Shown here: in pieces, positions 44,722 to 52,100 of the stretch
How positions within the stretch are numbered: position 1 is the first letter of the stretch
How the letters are laid out: every line of letters starts with the position of its first letter
Source: JAAFIP01 sp043728315
Lineage (GTDB): Bacteria; Pseudomonadota; Gammaproteobacteria; Burkholderiales; Burkholderiaceae_C
DNA length: 64,000 nt
Direction: 5' to 3'
NCBI GenBank assembly: GCA_043728315.1
Contig: JAYTMT010000002.1
Location: 18,489-82,488, forward strand
Position numbers and translations under genes: made by a program
Notes under the pieces: generated by a model
Database searches by the model: none
What the model was told of the DNA's origin: nothing
What the model saw: only the letters and a program-made list of their open reading frames with translations

Positions 44722-45504
44722 TCAGGCCGCCAAATAGCGCGTGAGTTTGTCTGCCAACACCTGCGCCACTTCGTTCCAACTGGCTTGCACCCCCAGCGTA
44801 GCCATGTCAATGGTTTGCAGCCCCGCATAGCCGCAGGGGTTGATGCGCGAAAACGGCTCTAAATCCATCGCCACATTCAGCGCCACCCCGTGGTAAGTGC
44901 AGTGGCGGCTCACCTTGATGCCCAGCGCCGCGATTTTGCCAAGGCCCGTGAAATCCAAAGAATTAGGGTCAGAACCTAATTGTTTGGCGCTTGGCGCGTT
45001 GGAGTCTGGCAAATAATTAGGTTCTGACCCTAATTCTTTTTTCTGAGGCCGCTGCGCAAAGGGGCTGTGGCCAAAGGGGTCATCCAACCGCACGTAGATG
45101 CCCGGCGCGCCTGCCAAGCGGTGGCCAGTGATGCCAAAATGCAGCAGGGTTTTAAGCACCGATTCTTCGATTTTATAAACGTATTCTTTGACAAAATAAC
45201 CAGCGCGCTTGAGATCTATCAGCGGATACGCCACCACCTGCCCAGGTCCATGGTAGGTCACCTGCCCGCCCCGGTTGGTTTGCACCACGGGGATGCCAGC
45301 AGCGTTAAAAATATGTTCTGCCTTGCCCGCCAACCCTTGGGTAAACACCGCATCATGCTCGCATATCCATAGCGTATTATGACCATATGACGCTGACATT
45401 GGGCTAATTTTATTCAAATTACCGTTCAAACGGTCATCTGTATAGGCCTGCATCGCCGCATACGTGTCGGCGTAGTTCACGCGGCCTAGAAAACGGGTGT
45501 GCAT
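44722..45504 (-). CDS. lipB: Octanoyl-(acyl carrier protein) transferase with two repeat-derived insertions
   Basis: Transfers octanoate from ACP to lipoyl domains, the step before LipA. 260 residues, longer than usual for the family. Conserved core: TNRGGQVTYHGPGQVVAYPL, GLGKIAALGIKV with catalytic Lys190, and INPCGYAGLQTID with catalytic Cys224. Two regions look inserted: residues about 30-44, encoded by a copy of the 45-bp dispersed repeat (MSASYGHNT), and about 154-184, encoded by a 25-bp inverted repeat with its loop. Both preserve the frame and avoid the active site. It is likely functional, because the frame and the catalytic residues are intact. Confidence 0.93.
   Translation of the reverse strand: MHTRFLGRVNYADTYAAMQAYTDDRLNGNLNKISPMSASYGHNTLWICEHDAVFTQGLAGKAEHIFNAAGIPVVQTNRGGQVTYHGPGQVVAYPLIDLKRAGYFVKEYVYKIEESVLKTLLHFGITGHRLAGAPGIYVRLDDPFGHSPFAQRPQKKELGSEPNYLPDSNAPSAKQLGSDPNSLDFTGLGKIAALGIKVSRHCTYHGVALNVAMDLEPFSRINPCGYAGLQTIDMATLGVQASWNEVAQVLADKLTRYLAA
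44957..45039. repeat. 25-bp perfect inverted repeat inserted in lipB
   Basis: Arms at 44957-44981 and 45015-45039 are exact inverse copies around a 33-base loop. Each arm is itself a near-palindrome with AATTAGG at one end and CCTAATT at the other around GTCAGAA. The structure could fold as one long hairpin or two small ones, which resembles REP-type elements. Confidence 0.85.
45371..45400 (-). repeat. Dispersed repeat, copy D (in frame in lipB)
   Basis: On the minus strand it reads AATGTCAGCGTCATATGG then TCATAATACGCT; the AT-rich 3' third is absent. It encodes MSASYGHNT in lipB. Confidence 0.8.
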
Positions 45505-45523
45505 GGCTGTGCAGCGGGTGGTT

Positions 45524-45796
45524 TCACAACACCACTTTCACCATCGGGTGCGTGCTCATGGTGCGGTACACCTCGTCGAGCTGCTCTCGGCTGGTGGCGG
45601 TGATGGTGACGGTAACACCTAGGTATTTGCCGCCGCTGGATTCGCGCAGCTCGATGCTGCTGGCATCAAAATGGGGGTCAAACTGCTGGGCAATATGGGT
45701 GACTGCTGCCACCATGCCCTCTACCTTGAGCCCCATGACTTTGATGGGGAACTGGCAGGGGTATTCGATCAGGGATTGTTCGGGAGGGATGTCCAT
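45524..45796 (-). CDS. ybeD: YbeD family (DUF493) protein
   Basis: A 90-residue protein of the UPF0250/DUF493 family, with an ACT-like fold. Recognisable parts are LIEYPCQFPIKVMG, SSGGKYLGVTVTITATSREQ and LDEVYRTMSTHPMVKVVL. It stands immediately upstream of lipB (19 bases), the usual gene order in beta- and gammaproteobacteria. Its role is unclear, probably regulatory or accessory to lipoylation. Confidence 0.92.
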   Translation of the reverse strand: MDIPPEQSLIEYPCQFPIKVMGLKVEGMVAAVTHIAQQFDPHFDASSIELRESSGGKYLGVTVTITATSREQLDEVYRTMSTHPMVKVVL

Positions 45797-45900
45797 GGCT
45801 CGGGTTTTTGGAGTTTGAGGTTACGAATGCTTGGCAATTGATGCGCTGTCACGCGATTGTGCGCGCTAAATCGGCGCGGTATGTTGGCAGCTGCCTTGGT

Positions 45901-46914
45901 TTAGGCTGTGACAGTGGCGGCCTTGGCCGCTTGGTAGGCGGCGTAGAGTTTTTGGTAAACGGGGCCGGGTTGGCCTGCGTGGCTTTGATTTTGGCCGACT
46001 TTTTTGCCGTCTAGCGTTGTCACAGCCAGCACTTCTTTGGTGGCGGATGACAAAATGAGTTCGTCGCAGTTCAGCACTTCCTCACGGCTTAAGCGGCGCA
46101 GTTCAAAGGGAATTCCACTGGCGGCGCACATGTCGGCAATCAGGCCGTAGCGGATGCCTTCGAGCACCAAGTTGTCTTTGGGCGGGCCGTAGACCACACC
46201 GTTTTTCACCACCCACACATTGCTGGAAGCGGCTTCTGAGAGGTAATCACCGCGAAACATCACGGTTTCCACTGCGTCTGCATCTACGCTGATTTGGCGG
46301 GCAAACACCGAGCCGAGCAGGCTGGTGGACTTGATGTGGGCCTTTTGCCAGCGGAAATCATCGGCGCTTACGCAGGCCACGCCGCGCTCGCGCTGCGCGG
46401 GGCTGGGGCGGGGCAGGCGGTTGCACATGGCAAACACGGTGGGCGTGATGCCTGCGGGCATGGCGTGGTCGCGCAGGGCCACGCCGCGCGTGAGCTGGAT
46501 GTAGATCAGGTGGTCGGTGGGGCTTTCAGGGCTGTCTTTAGCGCTGCTTTGGGGCGCTGGCGCGCTATCCGCTGGCGCCAAAGTGCCCGCAGCGCTGTCA
46601 AGCGCTGAATTTACAGAATTTTTGGCTAATGTCAGCGTAAAATGGTCATAGTGCGCTATGAGTTGCATAGCAATAGCTTTCCATTCACCCCGCGTATGGG
46701 GGTTGGCAATGCGCATCTCAGCCAAGCTGCGCTCCAGCCGCGCCATGTGCTGCTCAAAGCGAAACACCCGCCCGCCGTAGCTGGCCAACACCTCATACAC
46801 CCCATCGCCAAAGATAAACCCTCGGTCCATCACGCTGACCTTGGCTTCGTTAAGCGGGGTGTAGGCACCGTTGAGGTAACAGGGGGTGGCGGGGATGTCT
46901 TGGGTGGTTTGCAT
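45901..46914 (-). CDS. D-amino-acid aminotransferase (class IV) with a repeat-derived insertion
   Basis: A 337-residue PLP enzyme, fold type IV, probably D-alanine transaminase. Conserved: VSVMDRGFIFGDGVYEVLAS, IQLTRGVALRDHAMP, the PLP lysine at about residue 195 (KAHIKSTSLL), YLSEAASSNVWVV and LSSATKEVLAVTTLDG. Residues about 87-133, between MQLIA and DHLIYIQLTRG, are an extra low-complexity loop. It starts with AHYDHFTLTLA, encoded by one copy of the dispersed repeat read from the opposite strand, followed by Ala/Ser/Pro-rich sequence. The frame is preserved. It sits just upstream of ybeD-lipB-lipA. Confidence 0.9.
   Translation of the reverse strand: MQTTQDIPATPCYLNGAYTPLNEAKVSVMDRGFIFGDGVYEVLASYGGRVFRFEQHMARLERSLAEMRIANPHTRGEWKAIAMQLIAHYDHFTLTLAKNSVNSALDSAAGTLAPADSAPAPQSSAKDSPESPTDHLIYIQLTRGVALRDHAMPAGITPTVFAMCNRLPRPSPAQRERGVACVSADDFRWQKAHIKSTSLLGSVFARQISVDADAVETVMFRGDYLSEAASSNVWVVKNGVVYGPPKDNLVLEGIRYGLIADMCAASGIPFELRRLSREEVLNCDELILSSATKEVLAVTTLDGKKVGQNQSHAGQPGPVYQKLYAAYQAAKAATVTA
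46628..46659 (+). repeat. Dispersed repeat, copy E (in frame in the aminotransferase)
   Basis: Reads AATGTCAGCGTAAAATGG then TCATAGTGCGCTAT on the plus strand, antisense to the gene. It encodes AHYDHFTLTLA on the gene strand. Confidence 0.8.
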
Positions 46915-46948
46915 GGTTTGGCGTAGTTGGCGGGTTGGCTTGGGTCAT

Positions 46949-47188
46949 ATTCGGGTTTCCGGCCGCGAAGGGCGCGAAAGTTGCGCTAAAAACGCGAAAG
47001 GAAAACCAAAAAATAAGAAAAAATAAAAATACTAGCAATGTCAGCGTGATATGGTTATTTTATGCTATTAAAAATATAGTATATAGAAAAAAATGCTAAA
47101 CTTTATATGCTTTCGCAGATATTACTTTGGCTGTTTTTTAGCGTTTTTCGCGCAACTTTCGCGCCCTTCGCGGCCGGAAGTCCGAATA
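46949..47188. mobile_element. Composite inverted-repeat element (MITE-like), copy 2
   Basis: Arms at 46949-46998 and 47139-47188 are imperfect inverse copies carrying CCGGCCGCGAAGGGCGCG and AAAGTTGCGC. The centre is AT-rich and contains a 45-bp dispersed repeat (47037-47081). The overall plan, length (240 bp against 261 bp) and slightly left-shifted position of the core match the element at 7879-8139, though the arm sequences differ. It fills the 287-base gap between the aminotransferase gene and the broken metallo-hydrolase gene. No transposase is encoded. Confidence 0.6.
47037..47081 (+). repeat. 45-bp dispersed repeat, copy F
   Basis: Reads AATGTCAGCGTGATATGG through CTATTAAAAATATAGTA, at the centre of the second inverted-repeat element. 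Confidence 0.85.
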
Positions 47189-47201
47189 ACCCCCCAAGCA
47201 A

Positions 47202-48305
47202 CTAGCGACGCACAGCAAGCCGCCGAGTCTCCCCAACAGCCATCAAAAAGAAATCATCCTCAGAAATCTTGTGTGCCAGCCGCGCCGCCGCCAAGTCGCG
47301 CGGGGGCTGGTCCAGTGGCTCGTCGGTGAGGTTGAATGTGCCACAATGCACGCCCACGCTGCGTTTAGCGCCTAGGTCTTTGTGGATTTGCACGGCTTCG
47401 TCGGGGTTCACATGTTGCGATTTCATGAACCAGCGCGGCTCGTAAGCCCCCACTGCTATCAAAGCAATATCAAAGCCGCCGCCTAGGGCTGCGCTTTGGC
47501 GCTCGGCAAAGCGCTTTTTGGTGTCTGCAAAATCCTGCGAATACCCCGTGTCGCCGCTGAAATACCAATGAAACTGCGGGCCAATAGCGGCCCAGCCGCC
47601 CCACAGGGTTTGGCTGCGGTCGCCCACGCCGCGCGCGGACCAGTGCTGCACGGGGGTGAAGGTAAATTCGGTCTCGCCTAGCTTGGCGGTATCCCACTAG
47701 TCAAGTTCTTTGACATTGGTGACCCCAAGGTTTTCCATCCAAGGCTTGATGCCCAGTGGCACTAAAAACAGGGTTTTGCCTTTAGATGCTGCGTTCAGCG
47801 CCAACACCGAGTCTTTGTCCAAATGGTCATAGTGGTTGTGCGAGATCAGCACCACGTCAATGGCTGGCAGCTGGTCTATGCGCAGCCCGGGCGGCTGGGC
47901 TCGCTTGGGGCCGGCAAACTGCACTGGCGAAGCGCGCTCTGAAAACACGGGGTCGGTCAGCACATTCAGGCCATTCGATTGCACCAGCATGGTGGCATGC
48001 CCCACCCAGGTGATGGCGGGCTGCATGGCAGCACCAGCCTTGGCATTAGCGCTCACAAAAGCGAGATCGGGGGCGGTCACGGGTGTGGCAGTTTCAGGCT
48101 TCGCTGGCGGCATGCCCTTGAGCAAACGCTCCCATTGCCAACGCGCAAACGCGCCAAAGCCCTTTTCCTGTGCGGCAGGGTCGTTGTTTTTGAAGCCTAC
48201 AGGAGTATGGTGGGATTTTAAGCGGTCGTAATAGGGGTTCACAGCGGTGCATCCGGTAAGTCCTGTGAGGAAGCTAAGGCAAATGAGGGCGGAGATGCGG
48301 CGCAT
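47202..48305 (-). pseudogene. Metallo-beta-lactamase-fold lipoprotein gene with one internal amber codon
   Basis: A 367-codon frame with the NAPE-PLD/RomA-like metallo-hydrolase pattern, interrupted once. The N-terminal part (48305-47697) has a lipobox (LTGLTGC), VGHATMLVQSNGLNVLTDPV and the metal motif SHNHYDHLD. It ends in KELD followed by TAG at 47697-47699. The same frame continues WDTAKLGETEFTFTPVQHW, then YFSGDTGYS and NPDEAVQIHKDLGAK to the natural stop at 47202. Family members usually have a second Trp here (WWD), so a TGG-to-TAG change explains the stop. It may be a recent pseudogene, a suppressed stop or a sequencing error. Confidence 0.85.
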
Positions 48306-48321
48306 GTTAAAAATAAAGTCG

Positions 48322-48364
48322 TTATAAAATTAATAGCACACTATGACCATATGACGCTGACATT
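48322..48364 (-). repeat. 45-bp dispersed repeat, copy G
   Basis: On the minus strand it reads AATGTCAGCGTCATATGG then TGCTATTAATTTTATAA. It ends 17 bases before the start of the metallo-hydrolase gene, in the same orientation as that gene. Confidence 0.85.
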
Positions 48365-48399
48365 GTGCTGAAAATCTATAAATTAACAGCCAAACAGCA

Positions 48400-48867
48400 T
48401 CACACAGCCAAACGCACAGCCGCAATGGCGAGCCAGCCCAATACAAAGTTAAGCAGCACCATTTTTTGGATCAATGCCGCAGCAGCCCCGGCCGCAGGCC
48501 ACTGCGCCTGTGCCACGGCGCGTTTGAATCTTTTAAAGCTGGCGAAATAAATATGCCCAAAAATCAAAATCATCGCAATGCCCAGTACCAGCATCACATT
48601 CCAGCCAATGGGCACGCCAGCCGTGCCAGTGGCCAGCCTAGTAGCGCGAAAACCTGCGGTGTACAAATGGCTACCCGTGGCAAAAAGCACCACAATAGCC
48701 CCTAAAACAACAGCAAAAAAGCGTTGCCAAACTTGCGCCATGAGCGGGGCGCGCACGCTGGGCTCAAGGCTAGCTACACTAGATTTGAGCGCAAAAATCA
48801 TGAACGTCATGCCGCCCATCCAGACGATGGCGGCTACTAAATGCAGGAGTTTTATAAGGGAGTACAT
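48400..48867 (-). CDS. CopD-like integral membrane protein
   Basis: A 155-residue protein with four hydrophobic segments: LIKLLHLVAAIVWMGGMTFM, FFAVVLGAIVVLFATGSHLY, WNVMLVLGIAMILIFGHIYF and MVLLNFVLGWLAIAAVRL. The opening HLVAAIVWMGGMTF with paired aromatic and glycine residues fits CopD-family/DUF2269-like membrane proteins. A role in copper handling is suggested by the family name only. It lies upstream of the broken metallo-hydrolase gene on the same strand, with one dispersed repeat between them. Confidence 0.75.
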   Translation of the reverse strand: MYSLIKLLHLVAAIVWMGGMTFMIFALKSSVASLEPSVRAPLMAQVWQRFFAVVLGAIVVLFATGSHLYTAGFRATRLATGTAGVPIGWNVMLVLGIAMILIFGHIYFASFKRFKRAVAQAQWPAAGAAAALIQKMVLLNFVLGWLAIAAVRLAV

Positions 48868-49211
48868 AGTGCTATGGGTAGGCTAAAAGGTGGATGGGCA
48901 CACAAGCTGCCCGCCGACACAGCCAATCAGGCTTGGCAGCGCTCGCTTGAGAACGGGGAGCAAAACAAGGCAGATATTAGCGCGCAAAGCCCATGTTCGC
49001 CGCTGGGGCTTGGATTGGCCTGCGTATGGGTGTGTTTGCAGGCTCGAATACAGACCTGTTTGTGCCGCGCAACATGTGCAGCCTCCTAAAACCCTGATTT
49101 GCCGAGCGATTATTGGGTTATGGCCAAGTCGCACGGGTTTCTACGTATAATCAGAGGCTTTGCTGCATGCGGCGCTTTGTAACGCTTGTGTAATCTCGGG
49201 GTTTTATACTG
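48868..49211 (+). promoter_or_regulatory. Intergenic region with the probable atp promoter
   Basis: No convincing gene is seen in this 344-base gap between the divergent CopD-like gene and atpI. A good -10 hexamer TATAAT occurs at 49146-49151, 60 bases before the atpI start, but the -35 match at a 17-base spacing is poor. It is the most likely promoter of the ATP synthase operon. Confidence 0.4.
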
Positions 49212-49718
49212 ATGAAGACGATGCCATCACCTGATCCTTACCCAAGCTTGGACAATGCGCCCAGTGGATTGGGCAGTGAGGTGGCAAGTGAGCCAGTGTT
49301 CAAGCGCTGGACGGCCGAGGAAGCTAAGGCTTTGCGCGCCAAGTCCCCCAGTATCTCGCCTTGGCGGGTGGTGGCGTGGCAGGGTGTGGCGGCTGTGGTA
49401 ATCACGCTGCTGGCTTGGCTGCTGTTTGACAAAACGGTGGCACTGTCGGCGGGTTACGGTGCTTTGGTGGTAATGATTCCAGCGGCTGTATTGGCCAGAG
49501 GCATCATGTCACCCATGTCGAGCCTGAATGCGGTGAGTGCCGCCTTGGGTTTCATGGTCTGGGAAATGGTGAAAATAGGGCTGAGCGTGGCGATGTTTTT
49601 TGCCGCGCACCAGCTCATTGAGAATTTAAGTTGGGTTGCGCTGCTAGTCGGCGTGATTCTGACGATGAAGGTGTATTGGGTGGCGGCTATTTATAAGCCC
49701 AAGCCCACGCAGGTTTAG
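49212..49718 (+). CDS. atpI: ATP synthase subunit I
   Basis: A 168-residue membrane protein opening the ATP synthase operon. After a hydrophilic N-terminus (about 50 residues) come four hydrophobic segments (VVAWQGVAAVVITLLAWLLF, YGALVVMIPAAVLARGIM, GFMVWEMVKIGLSVAMFFAA, WVALLVGVILTMKVYWVAAI). AtpI helps assembly of the c-ring and is not part of the final complex. Position 59 bases before atpB supports the call. Confidence 0.85.
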   Translation: MKTMPSPDPYPSLDNAPSGLGSEVASEPVFKRWTAEEAKALRAKSPSISPWRVVAWQGVAAVVITLLAWLLFDKTVALSAGYGALVVMIPAAVLARGIMSPMSSLNAVSAALGFMVWEMVKIGLSVAMFFAAHQLIENLSWVALLVGVILTMKVYWVAAIYKPKPTQV

Positions 49719-49776
49719 CGCTTTGTCCGTGTGGGCGAAGATTGTTTTGGTTTTGTGAATTTTTGGAAATAACAAG

Positions 49777-50634
49777 ATGGCAGCTGAGAATGGACCAACG
49801 TCTGGTGAATACATTGTTCACCACCTGACGCACTGGCAAAACAAAGCGCAAACTGAAGTCGTTGATTTCAGCGTGTTCAACATCGATTCGCTGATTTTCA
49901 GTATCACACTGGGCGTGATCGGCTGCTTCTTGCTCTGGAAAGCCGCAAGCAAAGCCACCGCAGGTGTGCCCGGCCGCTTCCAAGCCGCTGTGGAAATGCT
50001 GGTTGAAATGGTTGACGCGCAAGCCAAAGGCATTGTGCATAGCGCCAGCAGCCGCAAGCTAGTAGCGCCGCTGGCGCTCACCGTGTTTGTTTGGATCTTC
50101 TTGATGAACGCTATGGACATGTTGCCCGTAGACCTGCTTCCATGGATCTGGGAGCGCATTGTTGGCGCAACTGGCGGCGACCCACACCACGCCTATATGC
50201 GAGTGGTGCCCACCGCTGACCTGTCCATCACCATGGCGCTTTCTTTAGGTGTATTGATTGTTTGCTTGGTCTACAACGTGAAAATGAAGGGCTTGGGCGG
50301 CTGGATCCACGAGCTGTTCAGCGCCCCGTTTGGCTCGCACCCATTACTATGGTTGCCCAACTTTGCCATGCAAATCATCGAATTCGTGGCTAAAACTGTC
50401 TCCCACGGCATGCGATTATTCGGCAACATGTACGCTGGCGAATTGATCTTTATGCTGATTGCCCTGCTGGGCGGCGGCTGGACATTGTCGGCCACAGGCC
50501 TAGGCTTGGCGGCTCTACACATCATTGCGGGCACAGCTTGGTCGATTTTCCACATTCTGATTATTGTGTTGCAAGCCTTTGTGTTCATGATGTTGACTCT
50601 GGTCTACATCGGCCAAGCGCACGACGCACACTAA
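49777..50634 (+). CDS. atpB: ATP synthase Fo subunit a
   Basis: A 285-residue inner-membrane protein forming the proton half-channels next to the c-ring. The essential arginine region is visible in SHGMRLFGNMYAGELIFMLI, with further conserved stretches FLMNAMDMLPVDLLPW and AFVFMMLTLVYIGQAHDAH at the C-terminus. The ATG follows AATAACAAG, a weak ribosome site. Length and order are typical. Confidence 0.96.
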   Translation: MAAENGPTSGEYIVHHLTHWQNKAQTEVVDFSVFNIDSLIFSITLGVIGCFLLWKAASKATAGVPGRFQAAVEMLVEMVDAQAKGIVHSASSRKLVAPLALTVFVWIFLMNAMDMLPVDLLPWIWERIVGATGGDPHHAYMRVVPTADLSITMALSLGVLIVCLVYNVKMKGLGGWIHELFSAPFGSHPLLWLPNFAMQIIEFVAKTVSHGMRLFGNMYAGELIFMLIALLGGGWTLSATGLGLAALHIIAGTAWSIFHILIIVLQAFVFMMLTLVYIGQAHDAH

Positions 50635-50694
50635 CCCTTGTTTTCTAGTCTCTCGTTTTTTTCGTAACCTTCCTCTTTATCTTTAGGAGTCATC

Positions 50695-50958
50695 ATGGAA
50701 GTCATTAGCTTTGTTGCATTAGCATCTGGTTTGATCATTGGTCTGGGCGCTATCGGCGCTTGTATCGGTATCGGTATCATGGGTGCAAAATACCTTGAGT
50801 CAGCTGCACGCCAGCCCGAACTCATGGGCGAATTGCAAACCAAAATGTTTTTGCTCGCTGGTCTGATCGACGCCGCTTTCATTATCGGTACCGGTATTGC
50901 TCTGTGGTTTGCCACGGCTAACCCATTCTTGGGCCAGATCGCCCGTTTGGCTAAGTAA
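50695..50958 (+). CDS. atpE: ATP synthase Fo subunit c
   Basis: An 87-residue hairpin protein of the rotating c-ring. The glycine-rich first helix (GLGAIGACIGIGIMGAKYLE), the polar loop ARQPE and the second helix with the proton-carrying Asp59 (MFLLAGLIDAAFIIGTGIAL) are all present. A strong AGGAG precedes the ATG. No sodium-type ligand set is apparent, so it should be proton driven. Confidence 0.97.
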   Translation: MEVISFVALASGLIIGLGAIGACIGIGIMGAKYLESAARQPELMGELQTKMFLLAGLIDAAFIIGTGIALWFATANPFLGQIARLAK

Positions 50959-51035
50959 TTTCGTTTTCTCCTTGGATTGCCCGTCAGGTACTTGCAAAAG
51001 CACCCGCCTAAGTCCACATATAAAAGGATGTTGAC

Positions 51036-51506
51036 GTGAACATTAACGCCACTCTGATCATTCAATTGGTCGTGTTCCTGATCTTGGTCTGGTTCACCAT
51101 GTCATTTGTTTGGCCTCCCATTGCCAAGGCGCTGGACGAACGCGCTGCCAAAATCGCTGACGGCTTGGCCGCTGCCGACAAAGCCAAAACCGAACTCTCT
51201 GCGGCTAACAACCGCGTAGAGGCCGAGTTGGCCAAGTCGCGCACCGAGACTGCTGCACGCTTGGCTGATGCTGACCGCCGCGCGCAGTCGATTATCGAAG
51301 AAGCCAAAGGCCGTGCTACGGAAGAAGGCAACAAGATCATCACCGCTGCCAAGGCTGAGGCTGACCAACAAACCATCAAAGCCCGTGAGGTCTTGCGCGA
51401 GCAAGTGGCCGCATTGGCGGTGAAGGGCGCAGAGCAGATTCTCCGCAAGGAAGTCAACGCTGGCGTGCATGCTGATTTGCTCGGTCGCCTCAAGGCCGAA
51501 CTCTGA
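51036..51506 (+). CDS. atpF: ATP synthase Fo subunit b
   Basis: A 156-residue stator protein starting with GTG at 51036 behind AAAAGG. One N-terminal membrane helix (LIIQLVVFLILVWFTMSFVW) is followed by a long charged coiled coil that reaches to the delta subunit at the top of F1. Length and composition are typical of the b subunit. Confidence 0.96.
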   Translation: MNINATLIIQLVVFLILVWFTMSFVWPPIAKALDERAAKIADGLAAADKAKTELSAANNRVEAELAKSRTETAARLADADRRAQSIIEEAKGRATEEGNKIITAAKAEADQQTIKAREVLREQVAALAVKGAEQILRKEVNAGVHADLLGRLKAEL

Positions 51507-51532
51507 ACCACAAAGCAGAGAAAGCACGCACC

Positions 51533-52063
51533 ATGGCCGAACTCGCCACCATCGCCCGCCCCTACGCCGAAGCGCTGTTCAAAGCCAGCAAGAGTGATCT
51601 TGCAGGCGCACAGCAGTGGTTAGACGCGATTGCCCAAGTCGCTGCGAACCCGCAGCTGCAGCAGTTTGCCAATAACCCACAAACCAAGGCCGAACAGGTC
51701 TTTGACGTGCTCGCCCAAGTGTCCAAAGCCAACTTGTCTGAACAAGGCAAGAACTTCTGCCACACGGTGATCGACAACGGCCGCGTCAACGCGCTGCCCG
51801 AAATCGCAGCCCAGTTTCGCGCCCTGAAAAACGCGCAAAGCGGCACGTCAGATGCCACGGTTTTCAGTGCATTCGCCATCGATGGCGCAGCACTGGCCGA
51901 GGTGTCCACTTTGCTGGAAAAGCGGTTTGCCCGCAAGCTCAATGTATCGGTGCAAATCGAGCCTGAGCTGATCGGTGGCATCCGTGTGGTGGTCGGTGAC
52001 GAGGTGCTTGACACCTCTGTCAAAGCCCGTTTAGAACAAATGAAGGTTGCGCTCACGGCTTGA
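51533..52063 (+). CDS. atpH: ATP synthase F1 subunit delta
   Basis: A 176-residue protein linking the b stator to F1. Typical stretches are ATIARPYAEALFKASK at the N-terminus, GKNFCHTVIDNGRVNALPEI in the middle and PELIGGIRVVVGDEVLDTSV near the C-terminus. It begins 26 bases after atpF and ends 37 bases before atpA. Confidence 0.96.
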   Translation: MAELATIARPYAEALFKASKSDLAGAQQWLDAIAQVAANPQLQQFANNPQTKAEQVFDVLAQVSKANLSEQGKNFCHTVIDNGRVNALPEIAAQFRALKNAQSGTSDATVFSAFAIDGAALAEVSTLLEKRFARKLNVSVQIEPELIGGIRVVVGDEVLDTSVKARLEQMKVALTA

Positions 52064-52100
52064 TGCCGCGTGCGCCCATTAATGAAAGAAGGAACGAGCC

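Noticed and set aside
47826..47841. AATGGTCATAGTGG as a further copy of the dispersed repeat
   Set aside because: It matches only a few bases and encodes the conserved metal-binding HNHYDHLD of the metallo-hydrolase, so the match is explained by function.
48883..49150. Short frames on both strands upstream of atpI
   Set aside because: Cys/Arg-rich translations without ribosome sites; the region is better read as the atp promoter region.
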